Origin: Colwellia sp. TT2012
GTDB lineage: Bacteria; Pseudomonadota; Gammaproteobacteria; Enterobacterales; Alteromonadaceae
Assembly (NCBI RefSeq): GCF_001440345.1
Contig: NZ_LJYX01000017.1
Span: 124,001 to 188,000 of the forward strand
DNA: 64,000 nt
Direction: 5' to 3'
In this document: positions 27,735 through 35,252 of the stretch, piece by piece
How positions within the stretch are numbered: position 1 is the first letter of the stretch
Layout of the letters: each line of letters opens with the position of its first letter
Made by a program: the position numbers and the translations under genes
The notes under the pieces: model-generated
Told to the model about the DNA's origin: nothing
Seen by the model: the letters and a program-made list of their open reading frames with translations, nothing else
Database searches by the model: none

Positions 27735-28574
27735 ATGCCCGAATACTACCTTCATAGCATAAATGCCCAACAGGCGCTGGAGGCCATAGCCCAAGGACTA
27801 TCCTGCGTCAGGCTATCCACTGATCTGAACCTTTCAGAACGGGATTTTTCCTTAGGTGATCAGGGCCTAGTGCTCGACCAAGACAATCAGCTGTCCATTG
27901 AGCAACTTAAAAAAATCGTCAAGAAGACACAGAGGATCTACCTCTGTCGCGATGGCGATATGACCCCACTTGAAGACCGCAGCTCTGGCTACTACAAGCT
28001 TGTTCCCACAGCTGGTGCACCTCTGCTAGAAATTAGTGGTGTCAAGATGCACATATCTAAGGGAACCGACCCCTTTGTCAGTGCCTCTGAGATGGCTCAA
28101 CAGGCGGTACGTAAGGGTGATAAGGTATTGGACTGCTGCAGCGGGCTGGGTTATGCGGCCATAGCTGCCCTTCGACTAGGTGCAAGCGAGGTGCTTAGCA
28201 TCGAACTGAGCCGTGAAGTAATGGGGCTGCGCGCACAGAACCCTTGGTCAAAAGATTTGGCCCTAGAGGGAATTGTGCAACGTCAGGGCAATAGCTTTGA
28301 GCTTATAACTACAATGCCGGCAACTTCCTTCGATTCGGTCATTCATGATCCACCGCGTTTTTCCCTCGCTGGAGAACTTTATAGTGAAGAGTTCTACCGG
28401 CAGATTTTCCGAGTACTGCATCGGCACGGACGGCTTTTTCATTACACTGGCAATCCACACGTAGTAAAGAAAGGCAGCAGTTTTGTCGATGGTGTCATCC
28501 GACGGCTCAAAGCGGCAGGCTTCAAGCGTGTGGTAAAAGTAGAACATTTGATGGGAGTCAGTGCACAGAAATAA
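27735..28574 (+). CDS. Class I SAM-dependent methyltransferase, archaeal-type family
   Basis: A 279-residue protein with a Rossmann methyltransferase core. Motif I is VLDCCSGLGYAAIAALRLGA, the acidic residue ends strand 2 (VLSIELS), and a characteristic NPWSKDL and HDPPRFSLAGELYSEEFYR region serves as motif IV. GRLFHYTGNPH follows. From memory this pattern belongs to a predicted methyltransferase family found mainly in archaea (COG2521-like); the substrate is unknown. The coding sequence is visibly richer in G+C than its neighbours and uses codons rare nearby (AGG, CTG, GGC). There is no strong ribosome binding site before ATG 27735. Lateral acquisition is likely. The element at 27301-27593 lies just upstream. 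Confidence 0.8.
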   Translation: MPEYYLHSINAQQALEAIAQGLSCVRLSTDLNLSERDFSLGDQGLVLDQDNQLSIEQLKKIVKKTQRIYLCRDGDMTPLEDRSSGYYKLVPTAGAPLLEISGVKMHISKGTDPFVSASEMAQQAVRKGDKVLDCCSGLGYAAIAALRLGASEVLSIELSREVMGLRAQNPWSKDLALEGIVQRQGNSFELITTMPATSFDSVIHDPPRFSLAGELYSEEFYRQIFRVLHRHGRLFHYTGNPHVVKKGSSFVDGVIRRLKAAGFKRVVKVEHLMGVSAQK

Positions 28575-28710
28575 TAGTATAAAAGGGCGCGGTAACATTA
28601 TTACTGATACTTAGTTCTACTGGTATCTGCCCCCTTTACAACGAACAATACAGGGTGAATAAAGCCACTGAACTACCGAGTACTCAACACACTTTTTATA
28701 AGGGAATATT

Positions 28711-28917
28711 ATGGAAGTTAAAATATTTACTAAAATTTTACGAGCTAAAATAGGTTTTCTGCCTAAATCTGATGTCGCAACCGATCATGGTTTAGAGGGT
28801 GAAATTAATCTTTGGTTAGCCACACAGCCAAATATCAAAGTTCAGAATATCACTCAATCACAAAGTGGTGGTTCCTTTCAGCCAGTAACCATAGTGGTCA
28901 GTATTTGGTATAACTAA
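28711..28917 (+). CDS. Small hypothetical protein, 68 residues
   Basis: Begins MEVKIFTKILRAKIGF and ends VTIVVSIWYN. It is soluble with mixed alpha/beta character and no signal peptide. AAGGG lies 7 bases before the ATG, so it is likely translated. I do not recognise a function. Short proteins ending in a hydrophobic strand plus aromatic residues are common among conserved unknowns. It stands alone between the methyltransferase and a broken VOC gene. Confidence 0.55.
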   Translation: MEVKIFTKILRAKIGFLPKSDVATDHGLEGEINLWLATQPNIKVQNITQSQSGGSFQPVTIVVSIWYN

Positions 28918-29050
28918 AGCGAATACAATGAAAATAATGGAGAGAAAAGCCTTAACCGCCTCTATGTCACGGATTAAAATGTCAAAATATTTTGCAAAAA
29001 TCAGGTTGTTTATGACACAACGCGAAGTGACTAATTATGTAAAACCACCC

Positions 29051-29217
29051 GTAAATGCTGCTTGTTTTTTGGTGTGACTTAGTGATGATTTAGAAGCCAG
29101 AGAGCAACGTGTTATACAAGCAGGAGGCATTATCAGCCAAGCTTTTTTTCTTTCCCCGGCGGACGTCGTTTTCATGTTACTGAGCCCAGTGGTAACGAAT
29201 TAGCTGTTTGCTCACCG
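29051..29217 (+). pseudogene. Remnant of a VOC (glyoxalase/bleomycin resistance) family gene
   Basis: In one frame the DNA reads VNAACFLV, a TGA stop, then L and SDDLEAREQRVIQAGGII. After a shift of one frame near 29148 it continues FPGGRRFHVTEPSGNELAV. Together these match the second half of the common VOC pattern that ends in F-PGGRRFH-x-x-PSGNELAVWS. There is one in-frame stop and one frameshift, and the N-terminal half, including the first metal-ligand strand, is not found upstream. This is a decayed gene, not an active one. Confidence 0.75.
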
Positions 29218-29234
29218 CTTAAGGCATATATTGC

Positions 29235-29636
29235 CTATTTACCTTTATTAATAGGTAAGGAGCTGCTGGTCCATTCATTAAAATCACCGCTTAAATGATC
29301 TAACTGACTAAAACCATTTTTTACTAATACTTGCTTGGCTATTTCTGCTCGTCTACCTGAACGGCAATATATGACAATTTGGCTGTTTTTAGCACCAGAC
29401 AGCTCGGCTAAGCGGGCCTCAAGCTCTTTATGTGGGATATTAACTGCATCAGCAATATGACCGGAGAGGAATTCTTCTACGGTTCTCACATCAAGTAATA
29501 TGACTTGCTGGTCGCTTTGCATCACTTGCAATAATTGCACTTGGCTAATATCTTTGGCCGTTACTTGCGTTGGGCCTATTAATGCCACAGCCAATAACAT
29601 CATAGAAATATATTTAATCACAGGTGAGTTCTTCAT
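29235..29636 (-). CDS. Periplasmic rhodanese-like domain protein
   Basis: 133 residues: a signal peptide (about 1-27, ending TQVTAKD) and a single rhodanese domain. The active-site loop is VIYCRSGRR with the persulfide-forming Cys, and LLDVRTVEEFLSGHIADA is the CH2A/B region. It resembles PspE and similar single-domain exported sulfurtransferases. The physiological sulfur donor and acceptor are not known. It is 72 bp after the MFS gene on the same strand, with a weakly supported link. Confidence 0.88.
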   Translation of the reverse strand: MKNSPVIKYISMMLLAVALIGPTQVTAKDISQVQLLQVMQSDQQVILLDVRTVEEFLSGHIADAVNIPHKELEARLAELSGAKNSQIVIYCRSGRRAEIAKQVLVKNGFSQLDHLSGDFNEWTSSSLPINKGK

Positions 29637-29708
29637 GTTGTTGCCTTCTTTATCAGATAGTCTTTGATTAGGTATTTGTTTATTCAGTATAACTCTAGGG
29701 TAAATTAC

Positions 29709-30884
29709 CTATTTTATTTTCATGACTCGATTATTATTACTAAACATCATAATGATAGCCCCTAGCAACGCACTTGCGCCTGCCATCATAAAAGCGGTAC
29801 CCGCGCCTAAGCCATCTAACCATATTATACCGGTAAAATAAGCACCAATAGCGCCACCAACGCCATAAACACCGCCTAAATAGATGCCCTGCCCGCGACT
29901 TTGCTCTGTTTTACTAAAGTGCGCAGAGATAAATTGCATGCTGGCACAATGATAAATAGCAAAGCTCGCCGCATGGCTTAATTGAATCACTCCAAGCCAT
30001 AACACTGAGCCAGCCACTTCTGGCATTAAAAACCATCGTAAGGCGGTAATCGCTAAACTAAAGACCAGTAAGCTAGTTAAAGCGAAACGTTTAAACAGCT
30101 TGCCCATATAAATAAAGGCAATGACTTCAGCAACAACGCCCATAGATATAAATAAGCCAATCGCTAAACCAGAGTAATGAAAGTCACGTAAAAATAGTGC
30201 AAAAAATCCATAATAGGGCGCAAAACTAATTTGTAATAATAAACCGGCAATGAAAAAGCACATAAAATGCCTGTCCATGAGTTTAGGCAAAATGGCGCCC
30301 TGTTTGTTCACCTTATCTTTAACAGCGGTTACTGTCTTTAACGGTGTTAACATTAAGGTACTAACAAACAAACCAGCCAATATTACCATGCCAATACCGG
30401 TAAAGCTTTGATAGCCAAAAACACTCATTACCTCGCCGGCGATGATTGCTAACGCAATAAAACCCAAACTACCCCATAAACGCACTCGGGCATATATTTT
30501 ATTGCTGTGCCGCAAAGACGTTAAGGTATGTACTTCCAGTTGCGGTAAAATAGCGGTCCAAAATAAAGTAAAAAGAGCCAAACAAAAGGTAATTGGCCAA
30601 TAATGATTAAGCCAAAACAGTAAGCTAAAACTCAGTAGCGCTAAAAAGGCACCCAATCGAATAATAAACAACGGCTTGGCGGTTTTATCTGCCAGCATTG
30701 CCCACAAACTAGGGGCGACGATTTTTGTCGCGGTGATAATGGCAAGAATTTCACCTACTTGCCGGGAGTTAAAGCCCTTACCATCGAGGTATATTGATAA
30801 AAAAGGTGAGATTAGGCCAAGTAAGGCAAAATAAAAAAAGTAATTTGATGATAATCGCACAAACATCATCTTAAAAAGTGCCAA
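29709..30884 (-). CDS. MFS transporter, HcaT/PPP-like
   Basis: 391 residues with about 12 membrane segments. The N-terminal LRSS-type start (FVRLSSNYFFYFALLGLISP), YLDGKGFNSRQVGEI, ADKTAKPL and RVRLWGSLGFI loops match the phenylpropionate permease-like branch of the major facilitator superfamily. The actual substrate cannot be told from sequence; members are also found next to nucleoside and sugar genes. It lies after aroC on the same strand but is separated by two hairpins, so it is probably transcribed separately. Confidence 0.8.
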   Translation of the reverse strand: MALFKMMFVRLSSNYFFYFALLGLISPFLSIYLDGKGFNSRQVGEILAIITATKIVAPSLWAMLADKTAKPLFIIRLGAFLALLSFSLLFWLNHYWPITFCLALFTLFWTAILPQLEVHTLTSLRHSNKIYARVRLWGSLGFIALAIIAGEVMSVFGYQSFTGIGMVILAGLFVSTLMLTPLKTVTAVKDKVNKQGAILPKLMDRHFMCFFIAGLLLQISFAPYYGFFALFLRDFHYSGLAIGLFISMGVVAEVIAFIYMGKLFKRFALTSLLVFSLAITALRWFLMPEVAGSVLWLGVIQLSHAASFAIYHCASMQFISAHFSKTEQSRGQGIYLGGVYGVGGAIGAYFTGIIWLDGLGAGTAFMMAGASALLGAIIMMFSNNNRVMKIK

Positions 30885-30940
30885 GCTAGTGAGCCTTATA
30901 ATGAGTGATAACTAATAGATAGCTGATTGATAGTTGAGTA

Positions 30941-30974
30941 TTAACCGATTAACATCTTGGTGATAATCGGTTAA
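30941..30974. terminator. Hairpin before the MFS gene
   Basis: TTAACCGATTA (30941-30951) and TAATCGGTTAA (30964-30974) pair perfectly over 11 bp with a 12-base loop. No strong T-run follows on either strand. It could be an operator or part of the aroC 3' processing region. Confidence 0.45.
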
Positions 30975-30990
30975 TAAATATAGTGAATTA

Positions 30991-31036
30991 TCTAAAAGAA
31001 GATTGAGGGTGTTTTATCATAAGATTACCCTCAATC
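30991..31036 (-). terminator. Probable aroC terminator
   Basis: GATTGAGGGT (31001-31010) and ACCCTCAATC (31027-31036) form a 10-bp stem. On the minus strand it is followed by TTCTTTTAG. It lies 36 bp beyond the aroC stop. The T-tract is imperfect. Confidence 0.6.
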
Positions 31037-31071
31037 GCTGCTCTTACTTGCTCAACTATAGTATTGCCATA

Positions 31072-32193
31072 TTAGGCTTCAATGTCTGGAGTGCTACATT
31101 GCACATCAGCATTTTGTCCACGGTGACGTAAAAAATGATCCATCAACGTCAGTGCTAACATTGCCTCAGCAATAGGCACAGCGCGAATACCGACACAGGG
31201 ATCATGACGACCTTTAGTAATGATCTCCGTCGCTTTGCCTGTTAAATCAACTGTTTTACCACTTATACCAATACTTGAGGTCGGTTTAAGTGCTAAATGA
31301 GCAATGATCTGCTGCCCTGATGAAATCCCGCCAAGAATACCACCGGCGTGATTGCTTGAAAAACCTTCTGGTGTCAGCTCATCTCTATGCTCTGAGCCTC
31401 TTTGATTTACCACGGAAAAACCATCACCTACTTCAACACCTTTTACCGCATTGATACTCATTAAGCCATGGGCAATATCCGCATCTAAACGGTCGAAGAT
31501 GGGTTCACCTAAGCCGACAGGAACATTAGTCGCCACCACAGTGACTTTAGCACCAATAGAGTCTTTCGCTTTAATAATGGTCCTAAGGTACTCACCAAGT
31601 TGTTCAAGCTTAGTATTATCCGCAAAGAAAAATGGGTTTTCTTCGACGCTTTGCCAATCAACCAAATTAACATCAAACGGTGTGCCATTAGGACCACTGG
31701 CGACAATATCACCAATTTGCGTGACACAAGCTTTAATGGTCATGCCAAATTTTTCAGCTAAATATTTTTTTGCTATGGCGCCAGCCGCAACACGCATAGC
31801 GGTTTCTCGGGCAGAAGAGCGACCACCACCACGATAATCTCGTAAGCCGTATTTTTGCCAGTAGGTATAATCTGCATGGCCTGGGCGGAAGCTTTGGGCA
31901 ATGTTGCCATAGTCTTTTGAGCGTTGGTCGGTATTTTCAATCATTAAACCAATGGGTGTGCCGGTGGTTTTTCCTTCAAATACACCAGAGAGAATTTTGA
32001 CTTCATCGGCTTCTCTACGTGCGGTAGTGTAACGTGAGGTGCCTGGACGGCGTCGGTCTAAATCGATTTGTAAATCAGCCTCAGATAACTCAAGCCCTGG
32101 CGGACAACCATCAATAATTGCGCCTAGACCTAAACCATGACTTTCGCCAAATGATGTCACTGTGAATAATTTTCCGAAGGTATTACCTGACAT
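31072..32193 (-). CDS. aroC: Chorismate synthase
   Basis: Converts EPSP to chorismate with reduced FMN, the last step of the shikimate pathway. Signatures are [20 protein letters not shown] (part), [23 protein letters not shown] [11 protein letters not shown], and [17 protein letters not shown]. The length of 373 is typical, with a short Cys-containing acidic tail (QCSTPDIEA) beyond the conserved end. It is 101 bp after prmB on the same strand, the E. coli gene order. Confidence 0.98.
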   Translation of the reverse strand: MSGNTFGKLFTVTSFGESHGLGLGAIIDGCPPGLELSEADLQIDLDRRRPGTSRYTTARREADEVKILSGVFEGKTTGTPIGLMIENTDQRSKDYGNIAQSFRPGHADYTYWQKYGLRDYRGGGRSSARETAMRVAAGAIAKKYLAEKFGMTIKACVTQIGDIVASGPNGTPFDVNLVDWQSVEENPFFFADNTKLEQLGEYLRTIIKAKDSIGAKVTVVATNVPVGLGEPIFDRLDADIAHGLMSINAVKGVEVGDGFSVVNQRGSEHRDELTPEGFSSNHAGGILGGISSGQQIIAHLALKPTSSIGISGKTVDLTGKATEIITKGRHDPCVGIRAVPIAEAMLALTLMDHFLRHRGQNADVQCSTPDIEA

Positions 32194-32294
32194 TAAACAT
32201 TACCGCCTATTAATTTATTGTTAGAATTTTGACTATTACTCTAGCGTTTATTGTGACTATTATTTTATTTATTCAGTGCTTTACTGCTGATTTA

Positions 32295-33239
32295 TTACTC
32301 AGCTATAACAGCGCCAGTAAATAATTTTGCATGTTTTTCTAACTGTGCTTTTTTTAACATAAACACCCCGTGACCACCACGCTCAAAGCTTAACCACGTA
32401 AAATCCACCTCAGGGTAGAGTGCTTCAACATGATATTGTGAGTTACCTACTTCACAAATGAGTATGCCATCATCATTGAGGTGCTGAGCACTCTCCGCCA
32501 ATATTACTCGCACAATATCTAAGCCATCGTCACCACAGCCTAAGCCCATTTCTGGTTCATGGGTAAACTCCGTCGGCAGGCTATCAATATCTTCTTGATC
32601 AACATAAGGCGGATTAGTGACAATTAAATCATACCTTTGGCCAACAACCCCAGAGAAAACATCAGATTGAATTGGCATAACTTGTGCACTTAAACCATGG
32701 TTTTCAATATTCATTTGGGCAACATCTAACGCATCAAGCGATAAATCAACGGCATCAACTTGTGCCTCGGGAAAATAACTGGCGCAAGCAATGGCAATAC
32801 AACCACTGCCAGTACACAAGTCTAATACCTTTTGTGGCGGATTTTTCTCACTAAAATAGGGTTCAAAGTGTTTTTCAATCAGTTCAGCAATAGGTGACCG
32901 TGGCACTAAAACACGTTCATCAACGTAAAAAGGTAATTTCGCAAAGTAAGCAAGATTGGTGATGTAGGCCACAGGTTTCTGAGTATCAATGCGTTGTTGG
33001 AAAAAGGCCAAGATGTCCTGTTTTTCTTGCTTGAGTAGACGACAGTTCATCACATCTTCACTCATTTCCTTAGGCAAGGAGATGGCAAACATCACTAAGG
33101 TAAAGGCTTCACTTAAGGCATTGTCATTGCCATGGCCATAAAAAAGTTCAGCTTGATTAAACAAACTGGCTCCATAACGACAATAATCTGCAATGGTATG
33201 TAGTTGCTCGGTGATGTCTTCGAAATCGGTACTGCTCAC
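32295..33239 (-). CDS. prmB: 50S ribosomal protein uL3 glutamine methyltransferase
   Basis: N5-methylates a glutamine of ribosomal protein L3. It is a HemK-type enzyme: SAM-binding DLCTGSGCIAIACA, catalytic NPPYVDQEDIDSLP, and the N-terminal helical domain with LLKQEKQDILAFFQQRI. The length of 314 is near the E. coli protein. It is divergent from smrB and upstream of aroC, a conserved arrangement that separates it from the related release-factor enzyme PrmC. Confidence 0.95.
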   Translation of the reverse strand: MSSTDFEDITEQLHTIADYCRYGASLFNQAELFYGHGNDNALSEAFTLVMFAISLPKEMSEDVMNCRLLKQEKQDILAFFQQRIDTQKPVAYITNLAYFAKLPFYVDERVLVPRSPIAELIEKHFEPYFSEKNPPQKVLDLCTGSGCIAIACASYFPEAQVDAVDLSLDALDVAQMNIENHGLSAQVMPIQSDVFSGVVGQRYDLIVTNPPYVDQEDIDSLPTEFTHEPEMGLGCGDDGLDIVRVILAESAQHLNDDGILICEVGNSQYHVEALYPEVDFTWLSFERGGHGVFMLKKAQLEKHAKLFTGAVIAE

Positions 33240-33454
33240 ATTATTTTCCTTATCTGGTATTTCTCCCGAAATGTCTTCATGGAGATTTCTATATATTGCC
33301 TACCAGGCACTCTGGCTGTTGGTAAAAACCGCTTTAATGCCTAGGTTTGAGCTATTTTTTATCACAGTTATCTTACTTTGCTATTACGGTCTCGATGACG
33401 CCATATCAAGATTAATTGATATGTATTGATACTAAAATGTTTTACACTGCGCGG

Positions 33455-34111
33455 ATGAATAACAAAGCCTTAAAAACCAAACTCTCGACCATAAAAGCTA
33501 AGCTGCGTGCGCAAAGTATCAAGCAGCAAAAAAAAACGGCTGAGTCGTTAAATAAAGTCGCGGAGTCAGCTAAAGAAGTGCCAAGTGACCAGCAAATTTT
33601 TGCTGATGTTGTCAGCCAAGTTAAGCCGTTAATCAACGACAAGGTTCGGTTAGTAAAAAGTGGCCACAAGTCTAACACTTCCCTAAAAAATGACCAAGGG
33701 CATAACAAGGCAAATCAAGCCATTGCACAATTTCATTTTTCCGATGAATTTGAGCCTAACTTAAATAAGCAAGGCCCGATGAAATATGTTCGTGAGGGTG
33801 TCGATAGCTTTGAAGTGAAAAACCTACGCCGCGGCCATTACCAACCCGACTTAATCCTTGATTTACACGGCTTAGATCAACACCAAGCGAAAAAAGAACT
33901 AGCGGCTCTGCTCTTTGCCTGTCAAAAAGAACACGCTCAATGTGTCTGCATCGTTCATGGCATAGGCTCACATATTTTAAAAAACAAGGTGCCACATTGG
34001 TTAGTACAACACCCCGATGTCATGGCTTTTCACCAAGCACCTTTAGAATGGGGTGGTAATGGTGCCTTACTCGCCTTAATTGAATTAAAAGATAAATTTA
34101 ATCGCGACTAA
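33455..34111 (+). CDS. smrB: Ribosome rescue endonuclease SmrB
   Basis: A Smr-domain nuclease that cleaves mRNA between collided ribosomes. The C-terminal Smr domain has [18 protein letters not shown] and the [16 protein letters not shown] motif; upstream [19 protein letters not shown] is diagnostic of the SmrB branch. I start at ATG 33455 ([10 protein letters not shown]); upstream TTG 33416 and ATG 33437 in frame would add unconserved residues. The N-terminal 90 residues are basic and variable. It is divergent from prmB. Confidence 0.93.
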   Translation: MNNKALKTKLSTIKAKLRAQSIKQQKKTAESLNKVAESAKEVPSDQQIFADVVSQVKPLINDKVRLVKSGHKSNTSLKNDQGHNKANQAIAQFHFSDEFEPNLNKQGPMKYVREGVDSFEVKNLRRGHYQPDLILDLHGLDQHQAKKELAALLFACQKEHAQCVCIVHGIGSHILKNKVPHWLVQHPDVMAFHQAPLEWGGNGALLALIELKDKFNRD

Positions 34112-34210
34112 AACTCTGTTGAAAAACTTACCTGAAAACTCACCCGTCAAACTTAAGCCTTCAATAGGCAAACTATACTAGGCTATTTTCACCATACGGC
34201 ATGCGTCTAG

Positions 34211-34711
34211 TTAACATAGGTCTAATGGCGACACCATGGCGAGCAACTGGCCCTGCATAGCGTCAATATCATAATCTATATGAGCAATACCAGCAGTGGC
34301 GAAAATGGGGGTATTATTCGAGTGCGTTAGCTGGGCCACTAAGTAGCTAACTAAAGGCATATGAGCAATAATTAATAGGCTTTCATCCTGCAGCTTTACT
34401 ACCTGCCCTTGCTCACTACACCAGCCATCAATAAAGTCATGTACTTGTTTAGCATCACCTTCAGGGGTAATAAAATCTAGGGTGGTAATAGCCGTTTGCA
34501 TCATAGCCGTTGTTATAGCACAGGTTTGCTGAGCCCTAACATAGGGGCTAACAAAAACCTGCCTTGGCTTGATTTTCATTTTGTGCAACCAAGTCGCCAT
34601 CATTTTTGCTTCTAGCTTACCTTCTGTGGTTAACGCTCTTTGACTGTCATCACGACTGCCCTGCTCAACAAAATTTTTAGCTTCACCATGGCGCATTATA
34701 AAAAGTTGCAT
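34211..34711 (-). CDS. sixA: Phosphohistidine phosphatase SixA
   Basis: A histidine-phosphatase superfamily enzyme; in E. coli it acts on phosphohistidine of the nitrogen phosphotransferase system. The RHG motif is at the N-terminus (MRHGEAKNF), followed by EAKMMATWL, FVSPYVRAQQTCAI and the second catalytic His in IIAHMPLVSYL. 166 residues. It converges with smrB. In E. coli it lies between fadJ and smrB; here the M16 peptidase gene intervenes. Confidence 0.92.
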   Translation of the reverse strand: MQLFIMRHGEAKNFVEQGSRDDSQRALTTEGKLEAKMMATWLHKMKIKPRQVFVSPYVRAQQTCAITTAMMQTAITTLDFITPEGDAKQVHDFIDGWCSEQGQVVKLQDESLLIIAHMPLVSYLVAQLTHSNNTPIFATAGIAHIDYDIDAMQGQLLAMVSPLDLC

Positions 34712-34904
34712 TAATTCTCCCGCCCGTTATTTAATAGATAACTTGACAGATTATGTTCGCGGATAAATTCAATTTTTAGCTTTTATATCAATTTTATTAG
34801 CTAAAGTATTGAGTCTGAGTTATTTTTGCGGCTATAGTAATAGAAATGAACTCGCTTTAGTAACAACAGTTAAGAATAAATTAACTTTTTTATTCCTTCA
34901 ATAG

Positions 34905-35026
34905 CAATCTGTATAAGAAAGTGTTCACTTAGCGAGAGTTTAAATGCTTATAGGCAAGGCTTTGATTGTAGATAATGGTATTTCCCTGATCAAAATCAAT
35001 AACGTAGCGTATAAGCCTTTAAAACT
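34905..35026 (+). repeat. Dispersed repeat family B, copy 2
   Basis: Non-coding repeat in the 511-bp gap between sixA and the M16 peptidase gene. It matches the minus strand of 5013-5135 over about 120 bp with scattered differences and a few small gaps. Shared blocks are TATAAGAAAGTGT, GGCAAGGC and TATAAGCCTTTAAAAC. The rest of the gap has a small inverted repeat (TTTAGCT/AGCTAAA near 34776-34806) and no recognised gene. Confidence 0.75.
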
Positions 35027-35252
35027 CGCCCTTGGGAATGCATGGACACCATGATAACTTATCAAAATGAGTAAAATAGGGCACGACTATAACGTTACAC
35101 ATTTTGTTTGTTCTAATGTCGTTCTAAGTGTTCACTTCTTTATGCAGAGTGGTATTCAGTAATTAAGAAATTACTTTATCTCCCTGTTAATTTCATAAGC
35201 TATCCAATTCTCGTTATACGCTTTGCAGTTTAAAGTGTTCTTAGGAGCCTTA

